64,000 bases of DNA from Ramlibacter pinisoli. GTDB taxonomy: Bacteria > Pseudomonadota > Gammaproteobacteria > Burkholderiales > Burkholderiaceae_C. The notes beneath the pieces were generated by a model that worked only from the letters and a program-made list of their open reading frames with translations, was not told the DNA's origin and did not search any database. A program made the position numbers and the translations under genes. Below are positions 32,995-41,925 of the stretch, one piece after another (positions within the stretch are counted from its first letter, which is position 1; every line of letters starts with the position of its first letter). The stretch covers positions 186,001 through 250,000 of the forward strand of contig NZ_WSEL01000003.1 of the NCBI RefSeq assembly GCF_009758015.1, read 5' to 3'.

Positions 32995-33684
32995 ATGGAC
33001 TTTCCGCAGTGGGTGGTGGACCGGGTGCTCGCCCGCCAGGGCTGCCTGCATCCCTACGAGCGCTTCGACGCGGCACGCACGGCCTTCGTCGTCGTCGACA
33101 TGCAGAACTACTACACCCAGCCCGGGTACCTGGGCGAATGCGCGGCGTCACGGGCCACCTTCCCGGCCGTCAACCGCCTCGCGGACGCCCTGCGCGCCTC
33201 AGGCGGCCACGTGGTCTGGGTGCAGACCAGCGCCGACGGCGCCGACGAGTTCTGGTCGCACCACCATGCGTACATGCTGACCCCCGAGCGCAGTGCCCGC
33301 CGCCTGCGCGAGCTGGCCAGCAGCCATGCCGGCTACCAGCTCGCACCCGGGCTGCACGTGGCCCCGGCCGATGCCCGCGTGACCAAGCGCTGCTACAGCG
33401 CCCTGGCCCCGAACTCGTCGCCGCTGGACGCGGTGCTGCGCGAACGCGGCGTGACGCACGTGCTGGTGGGCGGCACGGTGACCAACGTGTGCTGCGAATC
33501 GACCGCGCGCGACGCCATGATGATGGACTACGCCACCGTCATGGTGCACGACGCGCTGTCCGCGGTGACGCCGCACGAGCACGAGACCAGCCTGCAGAAC
33601 TGGATGCTGTTCTTCGGCGACGTGCTGGGTACGCAGGACATCATCCGGCGCCTGCAGGCCGCGCCGGTCGCTGCCACCGCCTGA
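32995..33684 (+). CDS. Isochorismatase-family cysteine hydrolase (amidase/carbamoylase-like)
   Basis: This 229-residue cysteine hydrolase has the family triad: D35 in FVVVDMQNYY, K131 in VTKRCYSAL and C166 in TVTNVCCESTARDA. Relatives include N-carbamoylsarcosine amidohydrolase, biuret hydrolase and RutB, which cut C-N bonds of amides or ureides. AAGGAAGGG precedes the ATG, 13 nt after the permease stop. It probably processes what the ABC importer delivers. It also lies next to, and convergent with, the HyuAB-UbiD-UbiX cluster, which may or may not be linked. The exact substrate is unknown. Confidence 0.85.
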   Translation: MDFPQWVVDRVLARQGCLHPYERFDAARTAFVVVDMQNYYTQPGYLGECAASRATFPAVNRLADALRASGGHVVWVQTSADGADEFWSHHHAYMLTPERSARRLRELASSHAGYQLAPGLHVAPADARVTKRCYSALAPNSSPLDAVLRERGVTHVLVGGTVTNVCCESTARDAMMMDYATVMVHDALSAVTPHEHETSLQNWMLFFGDVLGTQDIIRRLQAAPVAATA

Positions 33685-33723
33685 GCGGCGCGGCAAGTTC
33701 TGCCACTTCCGGCCAGTGGGGTC

Positions 33724-34329
33724 TCAGTCGTCGGCGGGGGCGCGCCCGGTGCCGGCTGCCTTGCCCGTCCCCGACCAGCGGTCATACGAGCCTTCGGCCG
33801 TGATCCCGAACTGGTCGAGCACGCGCCAGACCGTGTGGTCGACCATCTCGTCGATGGAGCTCGGCAGCGCATAGAAGGCCGGCACGGGCGGCATGATGCG
33901 GGCGCCCATCTCGGTGGCATTGGTCATGTTGCGCAGGTGGGCCAGGGTCAGGGGTGTCTCGCGCGCCATCAGCACCAGGGTGCGCCGCTCCTTGAGCGTG
34001 ACATCCGCCGCCCGCGTGATCAGGTTGTCGTTGAAGCCATGCGCCACGGCCGCCAGGGTGCGCATGGAACACGGCGCGACGACCATGCCGCCGTGCCGGA
34101 AGGAGCCGCTGGCGATGGCCGCGCCGACGTCGTTGATGTCGTAATGGACGTCGGCCAGGGCCTGCACCGTGGACCGGGCCAGTCCCATCTCCTGCTGCAG
34201 GGTCAGCCAGCCCGAGCGCGACACGACCAGGTGCGTCTCGACGCCGAGCTCGCGCAGGCGTGCCAGGAGGCGCACCCCGTACACCGCGCCGGTGGCGCCG
34301 GTGATGCCGACCACCATGCGCGCGCTCAT
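33724..34329 (-). CDS. UbiX/Pad1-type flavin prenyltransferase
   Basis: This 201-residue flavin prenyltransferase makes prenylated FMN, the cofactor of UbiD decarboxylases. It has the Rossmann-like start MVVGITGATGAVYGVRLL, SGSFRHGGMVVAPCSMRTLA, and the flavin/phosphate-binding run DVTLKERRTLVLMARETPL, followed by NMTNATEMGARIMPP. Its ATG overlaps the UbiD stop by 4 nt (ATGA). Placement directly after UbiD indicates a dedicated cofactor supply for that decarboxylase rather than ubiquinone synthesis. Confidence 0.9.
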   Translation of the reverse strand: MSARMVVGITGATGAVYGVRLLARLRELGVETHLVVSRSGWLTLQQEMGLARSTVQALADVHYDINDVGAAIASGSFRHGGMVVAPCSMRTLAAVAHGFNDNLITRAADVTLKERRTLVLMARETPLTLAHLRNMTNATEMGARIMPPVPAFYALPSSIDEMVDHTVWRVLDQFGITAEGSYDRWSGTGKAAGTGRAPADD

Positions 34330-35666
34330 GTGCCCAGCCCGCCCGGCAGGTAATCGGCCAGCCGCACCGCCTCGACGCCGGGGATGGTCTTGCGCTGGAA
34401 CTCGGCCTCCCGGCCCCAGGGCCGGGTGGCGTCCAGGCCGAGCCGGCCCCAGTGGTCCTTGTGGGGGTCTCGGTAGAAGCCGGGCACGTCGGGCACGACC
34501 ATCGTGCGGGTGTCGGCCCGGCCCCTCGTCAGGAAGGCCCACACCACCTCGTCGAGGTTGTCGATGTCGACGTCCTCGTCGACCACCACCACCAGCTTGT
34601 TGTAGTCGAGGTGCGAGCCCATCGCGGCCAACAGCACGTGCTGCGCGTGGCCCTCGTACTGCTTGCGGATCTTGACGATGGTGTTCATCACCGTCGGCCG
34701 GCAAGAGACGTCCAGCACCCCGCGCACCTGGCTCTTCAGGACGCGGTAGATGCGTGCGGCGGTGGCCGCCTCCAGCGGCCGCAGGTCCTCGTCGGAGCCG
34801 CAGATGAGCCCGTGGAACACGGCGCCGCGACGCCAGCTGACGTGGGTGACCTCGAACACGTGGTTCTCGCCGACCTCGACGTAGTAGCCCATGAACTCGC
34901 CGAACGGGCCTTCCGGCCGCCGGACACCGGGCAGGATGCGGCCCTCGATCACGATCTCGGCGTCGGCCGGCACGTCCAGGTCGATGGTGCGGCAGCGCCG
35001 CACCGGCAACGGCTCGCCGCGCATGGAGGCGGCCAGCGCCATCTCGTTGCCCTCCGGCGGCAGCGAGACGCAGGCGGCCATGAACACTTCCGGCGCGGTC
35101 CCGATCAGGATGGCGGCTTCCAGCGGCTGGCCGCGCGCTTCGGCGGCCAGCTGGTACTTCGCCAGGTCGTGCGAGCTGCCCAGGCGGATGCGCAGCTCGT
35201 CGTCCGATACCAGCATGGACCGGTGGAATGACAGGTTGGGCACGCCGCTGTCGGGGTCCCTGGCGAGGAAGATGCCCGAGGTGATGTACGGCGCACCATC
35301 GCGCCCGTGGTAGGTCAGGATGGGCAGGTCGGACAGGCGCCCCGACTCCAGTTCCTCGCCGGCGCCATCGGGCACCCGCACGAACCAGTCGTCGAGGCGC
35401 TCGGAGGCGGCGATGTGCTCCTGCAGCCGCTCGCAGAAGGTCTGGCCGGCCCCGCAGCGGATCATTTCGCGCAGCCTCGCATGCTGGCTGAAGACGTTCA
35501 GCACCACCGGCATGCGATGGCCCTTCACGTGGCGGAACAGCACCGCCTTGGGCGATGCCTGCTGCAACCGGCGGGCGACCGCGGCCGCCTCGAAGCGCGG
35601 GTCGACCTCGCGCTCGACTTCCAGCAGGTCGCCGCGGGCGCGCAGCTGGTCCAGGTACTGTCTCAT
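34326..35666 (-). CDS. UbiD-family (prenyl-FMN) decarboxylase
   Basis: This 446-residue UbiD-family enzyme reversibly decarboxylates aromatic, heteroaromatic or alpha,beta-unsaturated acids with prenylated FMN. The conserved core is visible in LARDPDSGVPNLSFHRSML, the E-R-E region around ILPGVRRPEGPFGEFMGYY, and YNKLVVVVDEDVDIDN. The gene overlaps the fused HyuAB gene upstream and UbiX downstream by 4 nt each, making an obligate operon. The substrate is not predictable from sequence; the ATP-dependent HyuAB partner suggests that a nitrogen- or oxygen-containing ring acid is handled. Confidence 0.9.
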   Translation of the reverse strand: MRQYLDQLRARGDLLEVEREVDPRFEAAAVARRLQQASPKAVLFRHVKGHRMPVVLNVFSQHARLREMIRCGAGQTFCERLQEHIAASERLDDWFVRVPDGAGEELESGRLSDLPILTYHGRDGAPYITSGIFLARDPDSGVPNLSFHRSMLVSDDELRIRLGSSHDLAKYQLAAEARGQPLEAAILIGTAPEVFMAACVSLPPEGNEMALAASMRGEPLPVRRCRTIDLDVPADAEIVIEGRILPGVRRPEGPFGEFMGYYVEVGENHVFEVTHVSWRRGAVFHGLICGSDEDLRPLEAATAARIYRVLKSQVRGVLDVSCRPTVMNTIVKIRKQYEGHAQHVLLAAMGSHLDYNKLVVVVDEDVDIDNLDEVVWAFLTRGRADTRTMVVPDVPGFYRDPHKDHWGRLGLDATRPWGREAEFQRKTIPGVEAVRLADYLPGGLGT

Positions 35667-38600
35667 GGCCGCATTGTGGCCGCGGCCAGGTAGCCCAGGC
35701 GCTCGTCCTCGGCCACCGCGCGCGGGTCGCGCTGCGCCGCCGGGCCCAGGCCCGCGCCGCCGGGAACGTCGATGCGCAGCACCTCGCCCGCGGGGACGGT
35801 CTGCAGTCCCATGGACCGCAGCGCCTGTCCGCTGGCCAGCCCGACCCAGCCCGGCGCGCCGTCGTCGCCGCCGTCGCGTCCCCGCGCCGGGTTGCGCACG
35901 CGGTCGAAGATGCCGAACACCTGGAACGGCGAGCCGTCCAGCGTGGCCACCTCGACCCGCTGGCCGAGACCGCCCCGGAACCGCCCTGCCCCGCCGGAGC
36001 CGGGCAGCAGTTCCTTGCGCCAGATGACGATCGGGGCCGCGCTTTCGCACACCTCGACCGGGATGGCGCGGATGCCGCTCGGGAAGGCGGTGGCGGACAG
36101 GCCGTCGCTCGCCGGCCGGGCACCCGAGCCACCGGCGTTGAAGAACAGGATCTCGAACGGCGGGACCTTGCAGCCTTCGCTGCCGGCCGCGCGGGCGACG
36201 GCCGGGCCGCCGCGCAGCTGCAGGCCCCAGTTGCAGGCCGCGCCCTCGGCCGGGATCCGGCCCGGCATCGCGCCGGCCAGCGCGGCCAGCACGACCTCGG
36301 GCAGGAACTGGCCGATGATGTGGCGCGCGCACACCGGCGCCGGGTGCTGGGCATTCAGGATGGACCCTGCCGGCGCGTCGACCTCGACCAGCGCCAGTGA
36401 CCCGGCGTTGTTCGGCACGTCGGGCGCCACCGCCGCGCGGACCCCGAAGGCGGCATAGGCACGGGTGTAGTTCAGCACCAGGTTGATGCCGTGGCTGCTG
36501 GCCGGCGAGCTGCCGTCGAATCCCACCCGGATGCGGCCGTCGCCGATGGTCACCGAGCACTGGATGTGCACCGGCGCGTCGTAGCCGTCCAGCTGGAGGC
36601 TGGAGCGGTACGTGCCGGGCGGCAGCGCATCGATCGCCCGGCGCATGCCGGCGGCCGACCGTGCCATCACGGCCTGGGCGATCGACGCCAGCCCGCGCTC
36701 GCCGAACTCGTCGAGCATGGCGGCCAGCCGGCGCCCGCTGACTTCGTTGGCCGTGATGTACGACAGGATGTCCCCCACCACCAGATCGGGCTGGCGCACG
36801 TTGGCCCGCACGATGCTGAGCAGGTCGCCGTTCACCTGCCCGGCGCGCGCCAGCGGCAGGATAGGGATGTAGAGGCCCTCCTCGTGGACGGACCGGCCAT
36901 CGGGGCCCTGCCCCAGTCCGCCGACATCGACCTGGTGGCAGGTGCAGGCGAAGAAGCCGATCACCTCGCCGGCCTGGAACACAGGCGACAGCACGGTGAC
37001 GTCGTGCAGGTGGCCCGAGGTGAGCCAGGGATCGTTGGTGATGAAGTGGTCGCCCTCGCGCATCGCCGCGGCCGGGTACTTGGCCAGGAAGTGCACGGCG
37101 CAGGCGGCCATCGAGTTCACATGGCCCGGGGTGCCGGTCACGGCCTGGGCGATCAGGCGGCCCTGCAGGTCGAACAGGCCGGCCGACAGGTCGCCGGCTT
37201 CGCGCACCGTGGGCGAGAAGGCGGTGCGCATCAGCGTGCGCGCCTGCTCCTCGACCACCGAGATCAGCCGGCCCCAGAGCACCTGCACGCGGATGTCGTC
37301 GGGCATGGCGTCAGCCGGGGCGTCCGTGCTGCCGGCGAGCAGCAGCTGCAGGTGGCCGCCCGGTGCCCCCGCGACCTCGAACCCGGCCGGCACGACGACG
37401 GTCGTCTCTTCCTCGCGCAGCAGGGCCGGACCGGCAAGCCGGCCCGCGCGGGCGACGGCGCGGGCCGAGGTGGCACGGCCGTCGGTCCACTGGCGGCGGC
37501 CCTGGTCGAAGAAGCGACAGGCAGTCCCACCCGCCTGTTCGCGGCCGGCGTCGGTCATCGCGGGAATCCGGCGCGGCGCCGCGGCTTCCACCCGCACCGA
37601 CCAGCCGAGCACCTCGACGGTCGCGCCATCGATCACCCGGCCGTACAGCGACCGGTAGGCGGCCTCGAAGGCTTCGCGCAGTCCGGCACCGTCCTCCGCC
37701 TCCAGCTCGCGGCCCGGCACGGGCACGCGGATCTCGTGTCCCTGGCCCTGGTAGCGCATCCAGGCGGTGCGCGCCTCCCGCAGGTCCTCGCCGGAGGCGG
37801 CGCGCCGCACCACCTCGTGCATCGCAACGGCCATGGGCGCCAGCAACGCGTTGGCGGCGGCGGCATCGAACTGCGGCAGCGGCATGCGGACGCTGCGCGT
37901 GCTCTCGAAGGCGATCGCCGCGCGCAGGAACCCGAGCGCGGAGCCGACGCCGGCACCGTCGGGCACCACCACCTGCTCCAGCCCGAGCTTGCGGGCCAGC
38001 CGGGCCGCGTGCAGCGGCGCCATGCCGCCGATGGCGACCAGCGTGCGCCCTTCCACGCCCTTGCCGACCTCGACGGCATGCTCGTGCACGGCGGTGGCCA
38101 TGCTCTCGTCCACCAGCTCGCAGATGCTCCAGGCGGTGTCGGCCACGGACAGGCCGAGCGCCTCGGCCAGCGGCCGCAGCGCCTCGTTGGCCGCGTCGAC
38201 GTCGAGCGGCATGCGGCCGCCGGCGAACGATCGGGCGTCCAGGCGCCCCAGCACCAGGTGGGCATCGGTGACCGTCGGCAGCCGGCCGCCCCGGCCGTAG
38301 CACGCCGGTCCCGGCTCGGAGCCGGCGCTCTCGGGCCCGACCCGCAGCCGGCCGAGCGCATCGACGTGGGCGATGGAGCCGCCCCCGGCCCCGATCTCCG
38401 CCAGTTCGACCACCGGGAAGCGCAGCGGGATGCCGCTGCCGGCCTTGAACCGGGCCAGCCGCGCCACCTCCATGGTGCGGGCCGTCTGCGGCGCCCCACC
38501 ATCGATGAAGCAGAGCTTGGCCGTGGTGCCGCCGATGTCCACCAGCAGGGCCTTGTCGATGCCCAGTTCGGTGGCGACGCTCGCGGCCAGGATGGCACCG

Positions 38601-39415
38601 CCCGCCGGACCGGACTCGAGCAGCCGCACGGGGAAAGCACGTGCCGTGGCGACGTCGCACAGGCCGCCGTTCGACAGCATCAGCGCCAGCGGGGCGCGGA
38701 CGCCGCGCTGCGCCAGGGCCGCCTCGAGGCGGCCGAGGTAGCCGGCCATCAGCGGCTGCACGTAGGCATTCACGCAGGCGGTAGCGAACCGCTCGTACTC
38801 CCGGATCTCGGGCGCCACCTCGGCCGACGTGGAGACGAACAGGTGGGGCCGGTGACGGCGCAGGAACTCGGCCGCGCTTCGCTCGTGCGCCGGGTTGGCA
38901 TGGCTGTGCAGGAAGCCGACGGCCACAGCGCTCACGTCGGCCGCGTCGAGGGCCGGCAGCAGGGCCTGCAGGGCCTCGTCGGTCAGCGGCCGCAGCACGC
39001 GGCCCGAGGCGGCCATCCGCTCCGGGAGCGTGAAGCGCAGATGACGCGGAACCAGCGGCGCCGGCTTGTCGACGTTCAGGTCGTAGTGGTCATAGCGGCT
39101 CTCGCTGCCCATCTCGAGCGTGTCGCGGAAGCCCTCGGTGGTGACGAAGGCCAGCCGGGCACCGCGGCGCTCGATCACCGCGTTGGTCGCCAGGGTCGTG
39201 CCGTGCAGGACCGATTCCAGCTCGGCCGGACGGATCGCGGCATCGGCCAGCAGCCGGTCGAGTCCTTCCAGGACGGCACGTTCCGGAGCGTCCGGGGTCG
39301 TGAGGACCTTGGCGAAGAAGCGCTGGCCGACGCCGCCGCGCTCGACCTCGAGCGCGAAGTCGGTGAAGGTGCCGCCGATGTCGATGCCGACGCGGGCACG
39401 CAGGGCGGGGCTCAT
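35663..39415 (-). CDS. Fused hydantoinase/oxoprolinase A-B protein
   Basis: This 1250-residue chain carries both halves of an ATP-dependent hydantoinase/5-oxoprolinase/carboxylase. The HyuA half (about 1-700) starts RVGIDIGGTFTDFALEVERG, with HGTTLATNAVIERRGAR and LLVDIGGTTAKLCFIDGG as ASKHA nucleotide motifs. The HyuB half (about 705-1250) starts near DIRVQVLWGRLISVVEEQAR and includes AVTGTPGHVNSM and FITNDPWLTSGHLHDV with likely metal ligands. In most bacteria the halves are separate genes; a fusion is the 5-oxoprolinase-like layout. Family members open lactams or hydantoins or carboxylate ketones using ATP. The ATG overlaps the GntR stop and its own stop overlaps the UbiD start, 4 nt each. 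Confidence 0.88.
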   Translation of the reverse strand: MSPALRARVGIDIGGTFTDFALEVERGGVGQRFFAKVLTTPDAPERAVLEGLDRLLADAAIRPAELESVLHGTTLATNAVIERRGARLAFVTTEGFRDTLEMGSESRYDHYDLNVDKPAPLVPRHLRFTLPERMAASGRVLRPLTDEALQALLPALDAADVSAVAVGFLHSHANPAHERSAAEFLRRHRPHLFVSTSAEVAPEIREYERFATACVNAYVQPLMAGYLGRLEAALAQRGVRAPLALMLSNGGLCDVATARAFPVRLLESGPAGGAILAASVATELGIDKALLVDIGGTTAKLCFIDGGAPQTARTMEVARLARFKAGSGIPLRFPVVELAEIGAGGGSIAHVDALGRLRVGPESAGSEPGPACYGRGGRLPTVTDAHLVLGRLDARSFAGGRMPLDVDAANEALRPLAEALGLSVADTAWSICELVDESMATAVHEHAVEVGKGVEGRTLVAIGGMAPLHAARLARKLGLEQVVVPDGAGVGSALGFLRAAIAFESTRSVRMPLPQFDAAAANALLAPMAVAMHEVVRRAASGEDLREARTAWMRYQGQGHEIRVPVPGRELEAEDGAGLREAFEAAYRSLYGRVIDGATVEVLGWSVRVEAAAPRRIPAMTDAGREQAGGTACRFFDQGRRQWTDGRATSARAVARAGRLAGPALLREEETTVVVPAGFEVAGAPGGHLQLLLAGSTDAPADAMPDDIRVQVLWGRLISVVEEQARTLMRTAFSPTVREAGDLSAGLFDLQGRLIAQAVTGTPGHVNSMAACAVHFLAKYPAAAMREGDHFITNDPWLTSGHLHDVTVLSPVFQAGEVIGFFACTCHQVDVGGLGQGPDGRSVHEEGLYIPILPLARAGQVNGDLLSIVRANVRQPDLVVGDILSYITANEVSGRRLAAMLDEFGERGLASIAQAVMARSAAGMRRAIDALPPGTYRSSLQLDGYDAPVHIQCSVTIGDGRIRVGFDGSSPASSHGINLVLNYTRAYAAFGVRAAVAPDVPNNAGSLALVEVDAPAGSILNAQHPAPVCARHIIGQFLPEVVLAALAGAMPGRIPAEGAACNWGLQLRGGPAVARAAGSEGCKVPPFEILFFNAGGSGARPASDGLSATAFPSGIRAIPVEVCESAAPIVIWRKELLPGSGGAGRFRGGLGQRVEVATLDGSPFQVFGIFDRVRNPARGRDGGDDGAPGWVGLASGQALRSMGLQTVPAGEVLRIDVPGGAGLGPAAQRDPRAVAEDERLGYLAAATMRP

Positions 39416-40098
39416 GCGCGGCTCCGCCGGCGGGCCGGCGCCAGGCCCAGCATGCAGTCGCTGGCCTCGCGCATCAGCTGGCGCATCTGTGCCTCGGCCT
39501 GCTCGTGGGCGCCGGCGCGGATGGCTTCCACCAGCGCCCGGTGGTGCTTGACCACGGTCGCGCGGTGCTCCGGTCGGGCCAACGTAGCACGGCGCAGCGC
39601 CTGGATAGACGCGTCATAGCGGCTGGCGGCTTCGGCCAGCCGCCCGTTGCCCGCCAGCCGCATCAGCCCCTGGCGGAACGCATGGTTGGCGATCGAGAAC
39701 TTCTGCGGCGACTTCAGCGGCAGCGCCCGCTCCTCGTCGGCCAGCGCGGCTTCGAGCTGCTGCACCCCGGCCGGGGTGGCCCGGTCGGCCGCGCGGGCGG
39801 CGATGTAGGGCTCCATCAGCAGCCGCACCTCCATGATCTCCTCGATGTCGGCCCGCGTGAGGGTCGATACGACGCGGCGCGCGCCGGAATCGACCAGGCC
39901 TTCGCGCCGCAGCCGCGCCAGCGCCTCGCGCACCGGCGTGCGCGACACGCCCAGCAGCGTCGCCAGCTGGGTCTCGGTGAGCTTTTGCGCCGGGTCGAGC
40001 GCGCCGCTGGCGATCTTCTGGTGCACCGCCCGGTACACCTTCTCGGACAGAGGCTCGCCGCGGCGCAGCGGCGCCAGCGGGGGATCGGGCTGTTTCAT
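39412..40098 (-). CDS. GntR-family (FCD domain) transcriptional regulator
   Basis: This 228-residue FadR-type regulator has a winged helix-turn-helix at residues 15-80 (LSEKVYRAVHQKIASGALDP, LLGVSRTPVREALARLRREG). A helical FCD ligand-binding domain follows, with the histidines and acidic residues expected to hold a metal-bound carboxylate (MEVRLLMEPYIAARAADR, ANHAFRQGLMRLAG). It is the first gene of the operon with HyuAB, UbiD and UbiX and is divergent from a Bug receptor. It therefore probably represses both units until a carboxylate inducer is present. Confidence 0.9.
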   Translation of the reverse strand: MKQPDPPLAPLRRGEPLSEKVYRAVHQKIASGALDPAQKLTETQLATLLGVSRTPVREALARLRREGLVDSGARRVVSTLTRADIEEIMEVRLLMEPYIAARAADRATPAGVQQLEAALADEERALPLKSPQKFSIANHAFRQGLMRLAGNGRLAEAASRYDASIQALRRATLARPEHRATVVKHHRALVEAIRAGAHEQAEAQMRQLMREASDCMLGLAPARRRSRA

Positions 40099-40285
40099 GC
40101 CGGTCAATGTAGCAGCGGGGGCCGCCCGCACCAACCCGAAAAATGCCGCGGAACGACAAATACAAATGTTTTTTTCTGTCCAGCCGGAGCAGCGGCGCCA
40201 GTCGAGGAAGCCGCCATTGCGCCGTCCGGCAGGGCCGCATACACTGAAAAAACAATTGCATTTGCGCAGCACTTCCGGAGGCTCC
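40099..40285. promoter_or_regulatory. Divergent control region between GntR operon and Bug receptor
   Basis: These 187 bp hold the promoters of two divergent units. Two AT-rich patches stand out: ACAAATACAAATGTTTTTTT near 40153-40172, and GCATACACTGAAAAAACAAT near 40238-40257, followed by TGCATTTGCG. FCD-type GntR regulators often bind such short AT-rich pseudo-palindromes. No exact operator can be assigned. CGGAGG before 40286 is the receptor's ribosome-binding site. Confidence 0.5.
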
Positions 40286-41263
40286 ATGAACCCGCATCGC
40301 CGCTCGCTGGCCCGCTTCGGCGCCGCCGCCCTCCTCGCCCTGGCCGCCGGCGCCGCGCCGGCCCAGGATGCCCCCATCCACCTGCTGGTGGGCTTCGCCC
40401 CGGGCGGCATGACGGACGTGGTCGGCCGGGTGCTGGCACAGGGCCTGCAGGCCGAGCTGGGCCGCACCGTGCTGGTGGAGAACCGGCCGGGCGCCGGCGG
40501 ACAGATCGCCGCACAGGCGCTCAAGGCGGCGCGGCCGGACGGCAACACGCTGTTCCTGACCAACAACCACACCACGGCCATGATCCCGCTGACCACGGTC
40601 AACCCCGGCTACGAGGCCAGGGACTTCGCGGCCGTGGGCCTGGTGGCCACCAATCCGAACTTCTTCATCGTCAACCCGGCCGTGGTCGGCCCGTCGGTCG
40701 ACAGCGTCAAGGCGTTCGTGCAATGGGCCAAGGCCAATCCGGCACGCGGCAACATCGGCGTGCCGGCACCTGCCAGCGCGCCCGAGTTCTCGGTCACCGT
40801 CATGGGCCAGTCGCTCGGGGCCGACCTCAAGCCGGTGGCCTACCGCGGCGACGCACCGCTGGTGCAGGACCTGCTGGGCGGGCAGATCGCCGCCGGCATC
40901 TCCGGCATCTCCTCGGCGCTGCCGCACGTCAAGGCGGGCAAGCTCAAGCTGGTGGCCGTCGACGGGCCGAAGCGCCTGGCCGGCTTCCCGGACATCCCGA
41001 CCTACGGCGAGTTGGGCATCCAGGGCCTGGACGACGTCATCTTCATCGGCGTGGTCGCGCCGGCCGGCATGCCCGCCGACCTGATCGCCCGCTACAACGC
41101 CGCCATCAACAAGGTGGTGGCGTCCCGGGCCTTCCTCGAGCGCACCAGCGAGGCCGGCATCGTGCCGCTGACCGGCACGCCGGAGGAGATGGCTCGCCGC
41201 ACCGAGGCCAGCCGGCTGGCCAACATCCCCCTGGTGAAGGCGGCCGGCTTCAAGCCGCAATAA
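40286..41263 (+). CDS. Bug/TctC-family periplasmic solute-binding receptor
   Basis: This 325-residue TTT receptor has a signal peptide starting MNPHRRSLARFGAAALLALA and cleaved after APAQD. The mature protein shows [38 protein letters not shown] and AYRGDAPLVQDLLGGQIAAG; here the usual VPYKG is replaced by VAYRG. The ATG follows CGGAGG. It is divergent from the GntR/HyuAB/UbiD/UbiX operon and is the likely capture protein for that pathway's substrate. Confidence 0.9.
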   Translation: MNPHRRSLARFGAAALLALAAGAAPAQDAPIHLLVGFAPGGMTDVVGRVLAQGLQAELGRTVLVENRPGAGGQIAAQALKAARPDGNTLFLTNNHTTAMIPLTTVNPGYEARDFAAVGLVATNPNFFIVNPAVVGPSVDSVKAFVQWAKANPARGNIGVPAPASAPEFSVTVMGQSLGADLKPVAYRGDAPLVQDLLGGQIAAGISGISSALPHVKAGKLKLVAVDGPKRLAGFPDIPTYGELGIQGLDDVIFIGVVAPAGMPADLIARYNAAINKVVASRAFLERTSEAGIVPLTGTPEEMARRTEASRLANIPLVKAAGFKPQ

Positions 41264-41500
41264 GCCTCCACTCGCCGTCGCGACGCCTCGCGGGCGACGG
41301 CTGACGGTGGCGTTGGGCCGCAGCAGCAGGTGCAGCGCGTCGCGGGTCTGCGCGGCCGACACCATGGAGTCGATTCCGCCCGGCGCCAGCATGTGGCGGG
41401 GCACGGCGGCGGCGCGCGACCGCTCCTACAGGGGTCGCCCTCGACTGCCGACAGCGGCGGGCGACAAGCCGCGCTGCAATAGCTGTCCCACGGAGCACCC

Positions 41501-41905
41501 ATGAAGCACTTCGAACTCAGCCAAGACATGCTCAACCTGCGTGGCCAGTTCTACCCGACCGGCCACATCGTCGCCATGTTCGCCACTGCCGACGCGGCCG
41601 AGGCCGCCGGAAGCGCGCTGCAGTCCGCAGGGTTGGACGCCGACGACATCAGCCTGATCACGCCGGAAGCGATGTTGCGCGACATCGTGCGCACCGTCGG
41701 CAGCTCCGGCGCGACCCTGCCCTCAGCCGGCACCGAGGCCGACACGGTGCGACGCTACGCCGACTACGCCTCGAGCGGCCATTACGGCCTGCTGGTGAAG
41801 GCGCCCGACCATGACGACAGCGACCGGGTCATGGAAGTGCTGCAGCGCCACCAGGTGGCGCATGCGCAGAAGTACCGGATGCTGGTGATCGAAGACCTGG
41901 CCTGA
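41501..41905 (+). CDS. Small conserved protein of unknown function
   Basis: I do not recognise a characterised family for this 134-residue protein. It starts MKHFELSQDMLNLRGQFYPT and has no signal peptide or membrane segment. The pattern GHIVAMFATADAAEAAGSAL followed by DDISLITPEAM resembles small ferredoxin-fold stress proteins that compare paired beta-alpha units, and a second half ends VMEVLQRHQVAHAQKYRMLV. GGAG precedes the ATG. The gene stands alone; a strong hairpin follows it. The 237 bp before it (41264-41500) show nothing else convincing. Confidence 0.7.
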   Translation: MKHFELSQDMLNLRGQFYPTGHIVAMFATADAAEAAGSALQSAGLDADDISLITPEAMLRDIVRTVGSSGATLPSAGTEADTVRRYADYASSGHYGLLVKAPDHDDSDRVMEVLQRHQVAHAQKYRMLVIEDLA

Positions 41906-41925
41906 TCGGCGCAGCCCACAAGGCA

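Noticed and set aside
33685..33723. Terminator between the isochorismatase-type gene and ubiX
   Set aside because: Only a 5-bp stem (CCACT/AGTGG) with a 7-nt loop can form, which is too weak to call.
36491..39619. Plus-strand open frame of 1042 codons
   Set aside because: It lies antisense to the fused HyuAB gene, which has convincing motifs throughout; the opposite frame has none.
41264..41404. Minus-strand fragment reading GGIDSMVSAAQTRDALHLLL as a gene remnant
   Set aside because: It looks mildly protein-like but is too short, has no family match that I recognise, and GC-rich intergenic DNA often gives such frames.
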